Below, piece by piece: positions 16,726 through 25,858 of a DNA stretch of 64,000 nucleotides. Position numbers and translations under genes: made by a program. The notes below the pieces were generated by a model. That model worked only from the letters and a program-made list of their open reading frames with translations. It was not told the DNA's origin and made no database searches. This stretch comes from Pedobacter riviphilus (GTDB lineage: Bacteria; Bacteroidota; Bacteroidia; Sphingobacteriales; Sphingobacteriaceae): positions 682,001 through 746,000 of the forward strand of contig NZ_CP061171.1 of the NCBI RefSeq assembly GCF_014692875.1, written 5' to 3'. The stretch's first letter is position 1; the number at the start of each line of letters is the position of its first letter.

Positions 16726-18327
16726 ATGAGAAATAAAAGATTCCTTTACCTGGTTGCACTAGGTTTTTTAAGCTTTGGGGCCACTACTGGCTGCAAAAAG
16801 AGCAGTGCTACGCCTGATGAGCCCGAAACTCCACCGGTTGTGACAACGCCCAGCGGAACGCGGGATGAATTGACTAAAGATTCTATTTTTTTATACGGCA
16901 AAGAACTTTATTATTGGAATACTTCACTGCCAACTTATGCAGCGTTTAACCCACGTGGATTTAGCTCGAATGAAGCTGAGCTATATGCCATGACTCAATA
17001 TTCTTTAGATCCGGCGACAGGAAAACCATATGAATATGTAAGCACTTCCGGCGAACCTAAATATTCATTTTTCGACTATACGGCAGCTACAGCAGGTAAA
17101 ACAGGAGCGCTTAAAGCGGATGTAAACGGCTCAGCCAATGATTACGGTTTTTCTGTTCAGTATAATTATAATAGTACTACAGATTTAAGAGTAAAGTATG
17201 TTTATCCAAGCTCATCGGCTGCATTGCAGGGTTTAACACGTGGCTGCCGGATCACTAGTGTGAATGGAAGAACAGATCTGACCTATCCTGGTGCAATTAA
17301 TTTTTTAAATAACGCTATTTTTGGTACAAATGCAACGGTTACTTTGGCTTTCAATGATATTGGTGGTAACCCGAAAACAGCAGTTGTAACTAGAAGTTTA
17401 TATACCATTAATCCGATATTATTTACCAATGTTTATACGGTTGGTACAAAGAAAGTGGGTTACATTGTATTTAATAGTTTCACCAATAATGCCTCTTCAG
17501 CCATAAATGCGGTTTTTTCTAATTTTGCTACACAGGGCGTAAGCGAATTGGTTATTGATTTACGTTATAATGGTGGGGGGTATGTTTCAACAGCTACCGA
17601 GATGATCAATTTAGTAGCACCGGCAAGAGAAACGGGTAATACAATGTTTACTTCTTATTACAACAACTATCTACAGTCAATCACTACTGCACAGCGCAGG
17701 GCCTCCGTTTTGGCGCACCAACCGTTGTTGGATGATGCTGGTAAATTACAAACCTTTACCTCAGGTGTAAATGGAAAGTATGCTACTTATGCAGATTTAA
17801 ATTATTCGCCAACAGCTGCCGATAATATAGAGAAATTTGCAAAATCAGGTAGTTTAACATTAAACAGGGTTTATTTTATCGTAACAGGATCTACTGCATC
17901 TGCAAGCGAGTTAACCATTAACAGTTTAAAACCGGTAATGGATGTAAAACTAATTGGTAGAACAACCTACGGTAAACCTGTAGGCTTCTTTCCGATCAGG
18001 ATAGACAAGGTGGATATGTATATTCCGGAATTTGAAACCAAAAACAAAATTGGCGCTGGTGGCTATTATTCTGGCCTAACGGTTGATAAAGAATCGCCGG
18101 AGGATTTAAGTAAAGCATGGGGTGATGAAACAGAGACTTTGCTGGCCTACGCATTATTGTATGCTAAGAATGGGAATTTTGTGACTACGGCCGCTAAAAC
18201 AGCTAGTTTAAGTACATCGACCACCGCAGTGCCAAAACTATCAATAGCTGAATTGAGGGAGCTAGATGAAAAGTTGGATCCAAAAGGCTTTAAGGGAATG
18301 GTAATGACGCCTCACAAGAAATTTTAA
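16726..18327 (+). CDS. S41-family (C-terminal processing) peptidase, lipoprotein
   Basis: A 533-residue S41 peptidase. The start is the ATG at 16726, because the frame upstream opens only with a TTG and the signal peptide (RFLYLVALGFLSFG) begins here. The peptide ends in TTGC, a weak lipobox, so it is probably a lipoprotein. A PDZ domain lies around residues 130-210. The catalytic region shows Ser392 in STASASE and Lys417 in RTTYGKPVG, 25 residues apart as in the Ser-Lys dyad of the Prc/CtpA family. It is likely a periplasmic or surface protease. Substrate unknown. It is monocistronic, with a strong terminator. Confidence 0.9.
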   Translation: MRNKRFLYLVALGFLSFGATTGCKKSSATPDEPETPPVVTTPSGTRDELTKDSIFLYGKELYYWNTSLPTYAAFNPRGFSSNEAELYAMTQYSLDPATGKPYEYVSTSGEPKYSFFDYTAATAGKTGALKADVNGSANDYGFSVQYNYNSTTDLRVKYVYPSSSAALQGLTRGCRITSVNGRTDLTYPGAINFLNNAIFGTNATVTLAFNDIGGNPKTAVVTRSLYTINPILFTNVYTVGTKKVGYIVFNSFTNNASSAINAVFSNFATQGVSELVIDLRYNGGGYVSTATEMINLVAPARETGNTMFTSYYNNYLQSITTAQRRASVLAHQPLLDDAGKLQTFTSGVNGKYATYADLNYSPTAADNIEKFAKSGSLTLNRVYFIVTGSTASASELTINSLKPVMDVKLIGRTTYGKPVGFFPIRIDKVDMYIPEFETKNKIGAGGYYSGLTVDKESPEDLSKAWGDETETLLAYALLYAKNGNFVTTAAKTASLSTSTTAVPKLSIAELRELDEKLDPKGFKGMVMTPHKKF

Positions 18328-18342
18328 ATGAACTTTTTAACG

Positions 18343-18381
18343 AAAATGCCCGCTTAACATATTTGGTTAAGCGGGCATTTT
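18343..18381. terminator. bidirectional terminator
   Basis: A 16-bp stem (AAAATGCCCGCTTAAC with GTTAAGCGGGCATTTT in order) and a short loop lie between the convergent S41 gene and the following lipoprotein gene and can serve both. Confidence 0.92.
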
Positions 18382-18394
18382 ATTTATAGCGGAT

Positions 18395-18997
18395 CTACAA
18401 TAATATTTTACTGCTGATATCTTTATTGATGGTAATGTAACCCGGATATTTAACAGGCGTATTGCCAAGCATAAAGGTTGGTTTTATTTTAATGGTTAAT
18501 AAACCTAATTTTTCATCTCTTGATGATGAACCTTTCTGAGCGGCCTTGACAATATCGTTAAAAACATTGCCATTAGATACTAAACCGTAAATATTGCTCA
18601 CCAATTGTACTGGAACAGTAACGGTTTGACCTTGCGAAATACTTACATTTTGATTAACGATGCCTTCTGCCAAATCGGTATTATTAACCAATATCTTATA
18701 TTCGAATTGGTTTATGGCTGCTAAATTGCTCGACGGGTTGGTTATTTCTAAATTCAGATTGGCTCTTAAAGGGATGTCTTTTCTCAGTAAACCCAATGCA
18801 ACCCCAGGCAGGCTGGTTAAGCTAAAACTTTGCTGGTCCATTAATTTTTTAACATCCGTACCTGCAATCGATACCTGTTGTACACCTGTAATTTTATAGG
18901 TGCAGTCTTCAAGGGCTTTTATCTGCTGTGCCTGCCTGTTTATTCCACAGCCAAAAAGGCCAACAGTTAAAAGGCATACTAATAATCTTTGTTTCAT
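18395..18997 (-). CDS. LEA type 2-like lipoprotein
   Basis: A 200-residue lipoprotein. The start is the ATG at 18997; a longer frame exists upstream but begins outside the signal peptide. The signal MKQRLLVCLLTVGLFGC ends in a good lipobox with Cys17. The mature part contains the WHy/LEA2 pattern: LRANLNLEITNPSSNLAAIN (one strand), FEYKILVNNTDLAEGIV and later a strand with TVPVQLVSNIYG. LEA2 domains are found in many bacterial lipoproteins of unknown role. It is convergent with the S41 gene, and divergent from the GNAT gene with 214 bp between. Confidence 0.75.
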   Translation of the reverse strand: MKQRLLVCLLTVGLFGCGINRQAQQIKALEDCTYKITGVQQVSIAGTDVKKLMDQQSFSLTSLPGVALGLLRKDIPLRANLNLEITNPSSNLAAINQFEYKILVNNTDLAEGIVNQNVSISQGQTVTVPVQLVSNIYGLVSNGNVFNDIVKAAQKGSSSRDEKLGLLTIKIKPTFMLGNTPVKYPGYITINKDISSKILL

Positions 18998-19211
18998 TTT
19001 ATGTGTGTTAAGTGATAGCATAAGTACCCAAAAATTTGGATATTTATGTACTGCAAACATAACGCCAAAATAATAAATCTATTTCAGAAGGGGCTGCTTA
19101 AATTCGGGTCACCTATTTAACCGCATGTTTATCTCAATAATTAACTCAATTAGTCGGTTAGCCGGTTTAAACAATTGATCCAAGTTACTAACTTTACAAA
19201 AAACAAAAGAT

Positions 19212-19694
19212 ATGGCAATTACCATCCGCAAGATAACTGCGCAGGATAATACTGCAACAGCTGAAATGATCAGGACGATTTTAAGGGAATTTAAAATAGA
19301 TAAGCCGGGTACGGTTTATACCGATCCTACAACTGATGAGTTATCTACACTTTTCGAACACCCTCAATCGGCTTACTGGCTGGCCGAAGAGGATGGGCTT
19401 ATTGTTGGCGGCTGTGGTATATACCCGACCGAAGGCTTGCCGGATGGTTGTGTTGAGCTGGTTAAATTGTATACCTCGGCATCTTCGCGTGGGAAAGGCA
19501 TTGGCAAAATGCTTATGGAGAAAAGTATAGAATCTGCGCAGCACTTCGGTTATAATGAGATTTATCTGGAATCGTTTCCCGATCTTAAAAGGGCAATTGA
19601 GATGTACGAGAAGGCAGGGTTTAAAAAACTCGCTGCTCCATTGGGTAATTCTGGTCATTTTGCCTGTAACGTTTGGATGCTACTGGTTTTATAG
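19212..19694 (+). CDS. GNAT-family N-acetyltransferase
   Basis: A 160-residue acyltransferase. The acetyl-CoA pyrophosphate-binding motif A is visible as SSRGKGIGKMLMEKSIE (Q/R-x-x-G-x-G/A pattern), preceded by the strand VELVKLYTSAS and followed by IYLESFPDLKRAIEMYEKAG, which is motif B. This suggests transfer of an acetyl group from acetyl-CoA to an amine. The acceptor is unknown. It stands alone, between divergent and convergent neighbours. The start ATG at 19212 follows the sequence AAAACAAAAGAT. Confidence 0.9.
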   Translation: MAITIRKITAQDNTATAEMIRTILREFKIDKPGTVYTDPTTDELSTLFEHPQSAYWLAEEDGLIVGGCGIYPTEGLPDGCVELVKLYTSASSRGKGIGKMLMEKSIESAQHFGYNEIYLESFPDLKRAIEMYEKAGFKKLAAPLGNSGHFACNVWMLLVL

Positions 19695-19766
19695 ATGATT
19701 AACCGGTTAACTGTTGTAATTGAGAAATCCAGCTCAGTTAACCGATTTGCATTTGACCTTTTATTC

Positions 19767-22187
19767 TTAATTTTTGCCTACCCTGTTTTCTTCGTCGCCT
19801 GTTCCGGTTTGCCTGCTGCGGGCAGTTTTAATTTTCATGTTCCCGAATTTATAGGTAAAACTTAAGTTTATCCTACGGCTTTCCCATTCGTTCTGCCAAT
19901 AGGTTTTAATGTTATTATACTCCAGATTGGCCCTAAATTTACTCGTATTAAAGATATCATTTACTTTTAAAGCTAGTGTTGCATTTTTGTTCCAGAATGA
20001 CTTTTTAGCACCAATATTTAACTGGTAACTCCCTAAACTGCGGAATAAACCAGAAATAGAAGGAGAATCGTAATAACCATACATGGTTAAGCTGTAGTTT
20101 TTAGGCAAAGTGATGGTATTATCCGACATAACAGACCAGTTCCACGAGAAGGCATTATAGCCATTTCCCTGCACTGCCGATGTGGTGCGGTTATAACCAA
20201 CCGAAACTTCGGTACTGTTGTTCCACCATTTGGTTACATCAAAAGGACTTCCTGTGGCCATATAAAAGTTTGTGGTACGGTTTAGGTTTTCTGGTCTGGA
20301 GATACTTTCTTTTGTGTTATTGTTCTGATAAACCACTTCCCATATCGATCCATTACTGACCGAATAACTTAAGGTTAGTACCCTGAAGTTTTTAATCGAG
20401 TAATTAAATTCAAAGCTGTTGGCGTAAGATGGCTGTAATAATGGGTTTCCCTGCAATGCCGTATATGGGTCGGTATAAAAGGTAAAGGGATTTAAACTGC
20501 TATATGATGGTCTGTTAATGCTTTTTCTGTATGCCACTGTTACGAGGTTGTTTGAATCGAGTTTTAAGGAAATAAAAAGTGTTGGAAAAAGCTTCCAGTA
20601 CTTTCGGTCAATCAACGTATTGGTGCCCGATGAGCTGCCGTCGCCTAATGTCTGTTCGGCGCGTAAACCCGCTTTGATCTGTATGTTTTTAAAACTTTGA
20701 TCAAGGGAAAGATAACCGGCATTAATGTTTTCATTGTATAAAAAGGCATTGGTTCTGTGGGGATCGTTAACCCAGCCTTCTGTTTTTAAAGAGTCGAAAC
20801 GTACATCGCTCTGCGATTTTACCCAGCTGCTTTTCCAGCCTGTTTCCATTTTTAACGTTTTCGAAAAATTTAAGCTATAATCGGCCTTGATGGAATAGAT
20901 AGAAACATTGCCCATTCCTTTGTTGCGTAGATCGATCGGATTGCCGATCAACTGATCACTAGCATTGAGGTAATTATTGGTAAAGGTTTCGTTCTTGCTA
21001 TTATCGTACTGAACATAATCCGCATCAAAACCCAATTCTCCGCCCAAAGTATCTGTTTTGAAACGGTAGTTTAGGTTAATGGCGTGGTTTTTTTCGGTAT
21101 TGTTTTGTGGATTAAACATTGATGTCCCGCCCATTTTTATACCAGCTGCATTATAATTTACCGAATTGCTGTTTACCTTGGTTTCTTCGGGAGCTGTAAA
21201 GCCCTTCACCATTAAGCCCAATGTATGTTTCTCGTTAATAAAATAATCGGCACCGGTAGAGTAATTTAAGCTGTTGGTTACGGGATGCCAGAAATTAAGC
21301 TGGTTATATTGTTCATTGCCGATGGCTCTGTTTAAAGTTAACCTGTTGTATGAGTTATAGTGTCCGGCATTTAAGCGTACATAGGTGCTTACCTTACCGA
21401 TATTGTAATTCAGGTTGGTACCAGCATAAACTTTTTCATAACGGCCATAACCACCACCCAGATTCAGGTTTCCATTAAACCCTTGCATTTTATTTCTTTT
21501 GAGTTTAATGTTGATGATCCCTGCTGTGCCGGCAGCATCGAAAGAGGATGGAGGATTAGAAATCAATTCAATTTTGCTTAAAACCGATCCAGGTAAAGAT
21601 TTTAAGTAAGTAGTTAATTCCATGCCCGTCATATAGCTCATCTTACCATCAATCATCACGTTGATTCCTTTTTTACCTTTCAGCACAATATTATCGTCCT
21701 TATCCAGTTTTACCCCCGGCGACCGGCTGATTACTTCCAGTGCATTATCACCTGCGGTATTCATCTGTTCTACGTTTACGATCACCCGGTCTGCCTTTTG
21801 ATCAATTACAGGCATTTTCGATACGATGTTTACATCTTTCAGATTTTGAGCGTGGTCTGTCAGTATAATTGATGGAACCTTAACAGCCATATCTTTTACT
21901 TCAAATGGTGCAGATTGATTTTTACCGTAACCCATCATTAAGGCTTTAATGAGGTATCTGCCAGATTTAACGTTGGCAAATTCATAAATTCCCTGTTGGT
22001 TGGTAACTTGTAAGGCAACTGAGGCCGAATCGGGTAAATGGATTAATGCTACTGAAGCATAATCGAGTGCTTTATTGCTTTTATCGGTAACAGTTCCCGA
22101 TACCTTAATGTTTTGAGCAAAAGCGGTTTGAAAGCTAAAAATAAGCAACGTAAAAAGAGCAGATTTAAATAAGAGGTTCATCATCAT
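19767..22187 (-). CDS. outer-membrane beta-barrel receptor-like protein (OMP_b-brl_3)
   Basis: An 806-residue outer-membrane protein. I start it at the ATG at 22187; the frame extends to a TTG at 22211 but the signal peptide MMMNLLFKSALFTLLIFSFQ begins here, and ATGs at 22184 and 22181 are alternatives. The domains are: a carboxypeptidase-regulatory-like beta-sandwich (KVSGTVTDKSNKALDYASVA, residues about 25-105), a TonB-dependent receptor plug (MPVIDQKADRVIVNVEQMN to IELISNPPSSFDAAGTAGI, 120-225), and a long beta-barrel ending in an aromatic-rich strand plus a basic tail. It is divergent from a LytS/LytTR pair, a common pairing in this phylum. Confidence 0.9.
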   Translation of the reverse strand: MMMNLLFKSALFTLLIFSFQTAFAQNIKVSGTVTDKSNKALDYASVALIHLPDSASVALQVTNQQGIYEFANVKSGRYLIKALMMGYGKNQSAPFEVKDMAVKVPSIILTDHAQNLKDVNIVSKMPVIDQKADRVIVNVEQMNTAGDNALEVISRSPGVKLDKDDNIVLKGKKGINVMIDGKMSYMTGMELTTYLKSLPGSVLSKIELISNPPSSFDAAGTAGIINIKLKRNKMQGFNGNLNLGGGYGRYEKVYAGTNLNYNIGKVSTYVRLNAGHYNSYNRLTLNRAIGNEQYNQLNFWHPVTNSLNYSTGADYFINEKHTLGLMVKGFTAPEETKVNSNSVNYNAAGIKMGGTSMFNPQNNTEKNHAINLNYRFKTDTLGGELGFDADYVQYDNSKNETFTNNYLNASDQLIGNPIDLRNKGMGNVSIYSIKADYSLNFSKTLKMETGWKSSWVKSQSDVRFDSLKTEGWVNDPHRTNAFLYNENINAGYLSLDQSFKNIQIKAGLRAEQTLGDGSSSGTNTLIDRKYWKLFPTLFISLKLDSNNLVTVAYRKSINRPSYSSLNPFTFYTDPYTALQGNPLLQPSYANSFEFNYSIKNFRVLTLSYSVSNGSIWEVVYQNNNTKESISRPENLNRTTNFYMATGSPFDVTKWWNNSTEVSVGYNRTTSAVQGNGYNAFSWNWSVMSDNTITLPKNYSLTMYGYYDSPSISGLFRSLGSYQLNIGAKKSFWNKNATLALKVNDIFNTSKFRANLEYNNIKTYWQNEWESRRINLSFTYKFGNMKIKTARSRQTGTGDEENRVGKN

Positions 22188-22389
22188 GTTTGTTTTATAT
22201 TGACGGTTCAAAGATGAAGAGGTTGCATTAGTCTAAGAATTAAATAATCCCAACCCTTTAAAATATTATCCCAATCCGTTTTCCGGCAATAAAAGGTGTT
22301 GATCCTTAAATTGTACAGGTTGGGATAATTATTTGCATGTTTGGAATAAGAAAATAGGCGGTTAAAAAAGCTTTGCATAGTTTTAGTCC

Positions 22390-23397
22390 ATGAAAACAAT
22401 AAAAATCATTTCCATTCACATACTTTGCTGGTTACTTGTATTGGGTTATTTTTATGGCGGCTATTTAATTGATGGTACGACTTTTAGCAAAGCCGCTTTA
22501 AATATCTCTATGAATTTTATACAATTGATAGAGTTCTATATCTGTTACTTATGGGTATATCCAAGATTTTTGAAAAAGAATAAATTACCGCAGTTAATCG
22601 GCGGCATTTTGTTTACCATTGCGGTATTTATTGCACTTCGGTATTTAATAGAAGAAGTGCTTTATTTAAAATGGCTTGGTTTTCATAATTATGACGATGG
22701 TACAACTGCCTGGGCCTACATCTCGGATAACATTTATTGGAGCATTGGTTTTATTGTTACGCCTGCTGCGGTTTATGGTATCGAGCAGAGCTTTAAATCT
22801 GAACAGGTGAACAGAAAACTTAAGGAAGAAGTGGTGAAGGCTGAACTTTCATTTTTGAAATCGCAGATCAATCCGCACTTTCTGTACAATACCTTAAACT
22901 ATGTTTACTCTTTGGCAATTCCTGTTTCCGATCAACTGGCCAATGCTGTTTTGCGTTTATCTGATCTGATGCGATATACACTAAACGATAGTCCGGATGG
23001 TAAAGTAAGGTTAGATAAGGAAGTCGAATATTTAGAGAGTTATGTGGCGCTTTTTAAAATGCGCTTTGAACCAAAATTTTATGTCGATTTTATTACCGAA
23101 GGTATCGCCGATCAAAAAATTGCATCTCTGATATTGATCCCTTTTGTGGAAAATGCTTTTAAACATGGTGTCGTAAATGATGAGGGCCAGCCTGTACGCA
23201 TTAAACTTAAGGTGCAGAACAAGCGCTTAAGTTTCGAAGTGAGCAATAAGATCAGTCATGCACAAAAAGACCACTCAAGTGGTGTAGGCATGGTAAATAT
23301 CCATCGCAGATTAGATTTGATTTATCCCGAAAAACATGAATTGTTGATTTCCAATAATGGCAATACCTATAAAAGTACTTTGATCTTAAATCTCTAA
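22390..23397 (+). CDS. LytS/YehU-type sensor histidine kinase
   Basis: A 335-residue membrane kinase. Four N-terminal membrane helices (about residues 5-140) are followed by the His_kinase domain (PF06580 type): KSQINPHFLYNTLNYVYS holds the phospho-acceptor His163, then LIPFVENAFKHGV (N box) and GVGMVNIHRRLDLIY (G box). There is no extracellular sensor domain, so it probably senses within or near the membrane. The response regulator gene follows after 69 bp. Divergent from the outer-membrane protein at 19767, which may be its target. Confidence 0.93.
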   Translation: MKTIKIISIHILCWLLVLGYFYGGYLIDGTTFSKAALNISMNFIQLIEFYICYLWVYPRFLKKNKLPQLIGGILFTIAVFIALRYLIEEVLYLKWLGFHNYDDGTTAWAYISDNIYWSIGFIVTPAAVYGIEQSFKSEQVNRKLKEEVVKAELSFLKSQINPHFLYNTLNYVYSLAIPVSDQLANAVLRLSDLMRYTLNDSPDGKVRLDKEVEYLESYVALFKMRFEPKFYVDFITEGIADQKIASLILIPFVENAFKHGVVNDEGQPVRIKLKVQNKRLSFEVSNKISHAQKDHSSGVGMVNIHRRLDLIYPEKHELLISNNGNTYKSTLILNL

Positions 23398-23466
23398 TAG
23401 ATAATTTGTACCATTGAAATATTTTATTACACTTAGCTTTAAACGCTAATCCCTAACCGTTACCTT

Positions 23467-24201
23467 ATGATCCGTTGCCTTGCTGTTGATGATGAATCTT
23501 ATGCCTCAGATATTATTGCTGCCTTTATCAATAAAACACCTTTTTTAGAGCTGGTTGGAACTACTACCAATGCTTTTGAAGCACTTAACCTGGTGCAGGA
23601 GGGTAAGGTAGATCTTGTTTTTTTAGATATACAAATGCCTGAATTAACTGGAATCCAGTTTTTGAAAATCTGTGGCGGTAAATGTAAGGTAATCCTAACC
23701 ACGGCTTATCCCGAATACGCTTTAGAAGGTTTTGATCTTGATGTGGTAGATTATTTGCTTAAACCCATCTCCTACGAGCGTTTTTATAAAGCAGCTACGA
23801 AAGCACAACAGATTTTACAGCCTGTGGCACCTGTTCAGCAAGAAATTGTTGTACAGCAGGTAGCACAGGGAAACGATTTTATTTTCATCAAAGGCGATAC
23901 CAAAAACAAGTTTATTAAGGTTAATTATGAAGATATCTTGTACATAGAGGGATTGAAAAACTATGTTTCAGTTTATACCGCTACCCAAAGGATTGTTACT
24001 TACCAGGCGCTGCGCGAATTGGAGACTGAGCTGCCTCAGCCTCCATTTTACCGCATTCATAAATCGTATATTATCTCTCTCGAAAAAATTAAAATGATAG
24101 ATGGAAATACCGTTTATATTAACGATCAGGCTATTCCAATAGGCGAAACTTATAAGGAAGAGTTTTTTAAAGTGGTGAGGGAGGGGAAGAAGAATGGTTA
24201 G
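23467..24201 (+). CDS. LytTR-family response regulator
   Basis: A 244-residue response regulator. The receiver domain (residues 1-120) has the acidic pair Asp8/Asp9, phospho-acceptor Asp54 in LVFLDIQMP, and Lys99 in DYLLKPIS. The C-terminal LytTR DNA-binding domain (about 140-240) has FIFIKGDTKNKFIKVNYEDI, YIEGLKNYVSVYT and FYRIHKSYIISLEKI. LytTR regulators bind direct repeats spaced by one helical turn. It is the partner of the kinase immediately upstream. Confidence 0.95.
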   Translation: MIRCLAVDDESYASDIIAAFINKTPFLELVGTTTNAFEALNLVQEGKVDLVFLDIQMPELTGIQFLKICGGKCKVILTTAYPEYALEGFDLDVVDYLLKPISYERFYKAATKAQQILQPVAPVQQEIVVQQVAQGNDFIFIKGDTKNKFIKVNYEDILYIEGLKNYVSVYTATQRIVTYQALRELETELPQPPFYRIHKSYIISLEKIKMIDGNTVYINDQAIPIGETYKEEFFKVVREGKKNG

Positions 24202-24202
24202 T

Positions 24203-24299
24203 TTGGTTAATTGTTGAAGGTTTGATTGTTAAATTGTTGGTGTAATCTTCTGTTAAGCGGATCGGCTAGTTTTTAACAATTCAGCAATCAATTAACCAA
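24203..24299. repeat. inverted-word spacer after the LytTR gene
   Basis: TTGGTTAATTG at 24203-24213 and CAATTAACCAA near 24289-24299 are perfect inverted copies. Variants of TTGTTAA, GATTGTT and AACAATTCAG fill the space between. It begins immediately after the regulator stop codon and could fold as a long imperfect hairpin. There is no T run, so it is not a classical terminator. Confidence 0.55.
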
Positions 24300-24402
24300 T
24301 TTAAACGGTTAACCGATTAACCTTACAGTGTTCATAAATTCTCCAAATTATTTATTCCGTTTTTTATAAGTTTGCTGCGTAAAGATTAAATCAGACATCA
24401 TC

Positions 24403-24870
24403 ATGCAAGAAACGAATTCGCTAAACCAGGTTGCAGAATTTCACACTACCTTTAAACATCCTATTTTAGAAAATCCGGTTATTCCTTCAAAACAGCGAGC
24501 CAATTTGCGTATTTCGCTTTTAGCCGAAGAATTGAAAGAATTACAGGAAGCAGTAGAAAATGATGATCTGGTAGAAGTTGCTGATGCGCTTTGCGATTTG
24601 CAGTATGTTTTGGCCGGTGCCATCCACGAGTTCGGCTTAGGTGGAAAGTTTAAGACTTTATTTGATGAAGTTCACCGCTCTAATATGAGCAAAGCCTGCA
24701 AAACCGTAGAAGAAGCAGAGCAAACCATTCAGTTTTATTTAGATAAAGACCAGACTGAATCTTATTACAAAGAAATCGACGGACTATTTTTGGTATTCAG
24801 AAAATCTGACGACAAGACTTTAAAATCGATCAACTACTCGCCAGCTGATTTAAAATCACATTTGGTTTAA
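24403..24870 (+). CDS. MazG-like all-alpha NTP pyrophosphohydrolase
   Basis: A 155-residue protein of the all-alpha NTP-PPase superfamily (MazG / phosphoribosyl-ATP pyrophosphohydrolase fold). The metal-binding pattern is visible as LLAEELKELQEAVENDDLVE followed by VADALCDLQYVLAG: an ExxE pair in one helix and an E..D pair in the next. Such enzymes remove pyrophosphate from NTPs, often non-canonical ones. The N-terminal and C-terminal extensions (FLVFRKSDDKTLKSINYSP) resemble the Bacteroidota subgroup. A possible -7 box TAAGTTTG lies at 24367-24374, with a poor -33 element. Confidence 0.82.
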   Translation: MQETNSLNQVAEFHTTFKHPILENPVIPSKQRANLRISLLAEELKELQEAVENDDLVEVADALCDLQYVLAGAIHEFGLGGKFKTLFDEVHRSNMSKACKTVEEAEQTIQFYLDKDQTESYYKEIDGLFLVFRKSDDKTLKSINYSPADLKSHLV

Positions 24871-24888
24871 CCCATAAATAAGCTCGAA

Positions 24889-25740
24889 TTGAAAAGGCTA
24901 AAACAAATTGTAAACGAGCTAAAATTAACACAGGCAGCGCCTGATGCAGCTTTAATGCGTGAGTTTATTTTTTACTCACCAAAAATGCCTTTACGCCTGC
25001 ATCAGGAGCAGCTTATTGCTGCATCAAAACAGTTTAGCCTCCAGGTTTTTGATGCCTATTTTACCAATGCTAATGTAACCATTAATTGTTTTAGCTGGGG
25101 AAATGGAAAGCGAAAAGTGTTACTTACACATGGCTGGGCCTCAAAAGCTTTAGATTTTTATGAGCTCATTATTGAACTCCAGAAAATAGAAGATCTGGAG
25201 ATTATTGCTTTTGATGCACCCGGAAACGGAAGTTCCATCTCTGAATTTTCTAACCTGATGTTATATACCCAGTCGGTAAAATCTATTACCTTAAATTATG
25301 CACAGCCTGATGTATTGATTGGGCATTCGCTTGGTGGCATGGCCAACGTAATTGCTTTGCAAGAGCTCGGTTTAGTTCCCGACCTGCTCATTAGTATTGC
25401 ACCTTTAATCAGGCTGAAAGAAAACTTCGAGCAGAGTCTCGATTCGGTGAACATCGGCAAAAAGGACCAGGATATCTTTTTTAATAACTTTGCTAAAGAG
25501 TTTCCCGTTCCTGCGAGCCATTTTAACCTGACTGAATTGTATGAGTTGAGTCCTGGCTTAAATCATTTTCTGGCTTATGACCCAGCCGACTACATTTCGC
25601 CATACCCATTCCTTAAAGAATTTTTGGATAAATATCCTGCAATTAGTTCAAAATCTTTTGAAGAGGTAGGGCATTATAAAATCCTCAGATCGGTTGACGT
25701 GATTGAAGATATTGTACAGAGAATCCAATCTTTACACTAA
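24889..25740 (+). CDS. alpha/beta-hydrolase
   Basis: A 283-residue alpha/beta-hydrolase fold protein. The oxyanion region LLTHGWASKALDFYE, the nucleophile elbow GHSLGG (Ser147) and the late histidine in EEVGHYKIL (His262) are all present, so it should be an active esterase, lipase or similar hydrolase. The start is uncertain: the frame opens with TTG at 24889, 18 bases after the previous stop, while an ATG at 24955 would drop 22 residues. I keep the TTG because the earlier residues form a typical N-terminal helix. It probably forms an operon with the pyrophosphohydrolase. Confidence 0.85.
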   Translation: MKRLKQIVNELKLTQAAPDAALMREFIFYSPKMPLRLHQEQLIAASKQFSLQVFDAYFTNANVTINCFSWGNGKRKVLLTHGWASKALDFYELIIELQKIEDLEIIAFDAPGNGSSISEFSNLMLYTQSVKSITLNYAQPDVLIGHSLGGMANVIALQELGLVPDLLISIAPLIRLKENFEQSLDSVNIGKKDQDIFFNNFAKEFPVPASHFNLTELYELSPGLNHFLAYDPADYISPYPFLKEFLDKYPAISSKSFEEVGHYKILRSVDVIEDIVQRIQSLH

Positions 25741-25858
25741 AACCAAGCTGTATATTCTGTTATTTTAAATGTACTTTTTGATATTATTTAGCGTAACAGT
25801 CTAAATTGTAAGGTGCTTTAATTAATTTAGGTTGTCGTTTTAAAACGCTAACCAAATT

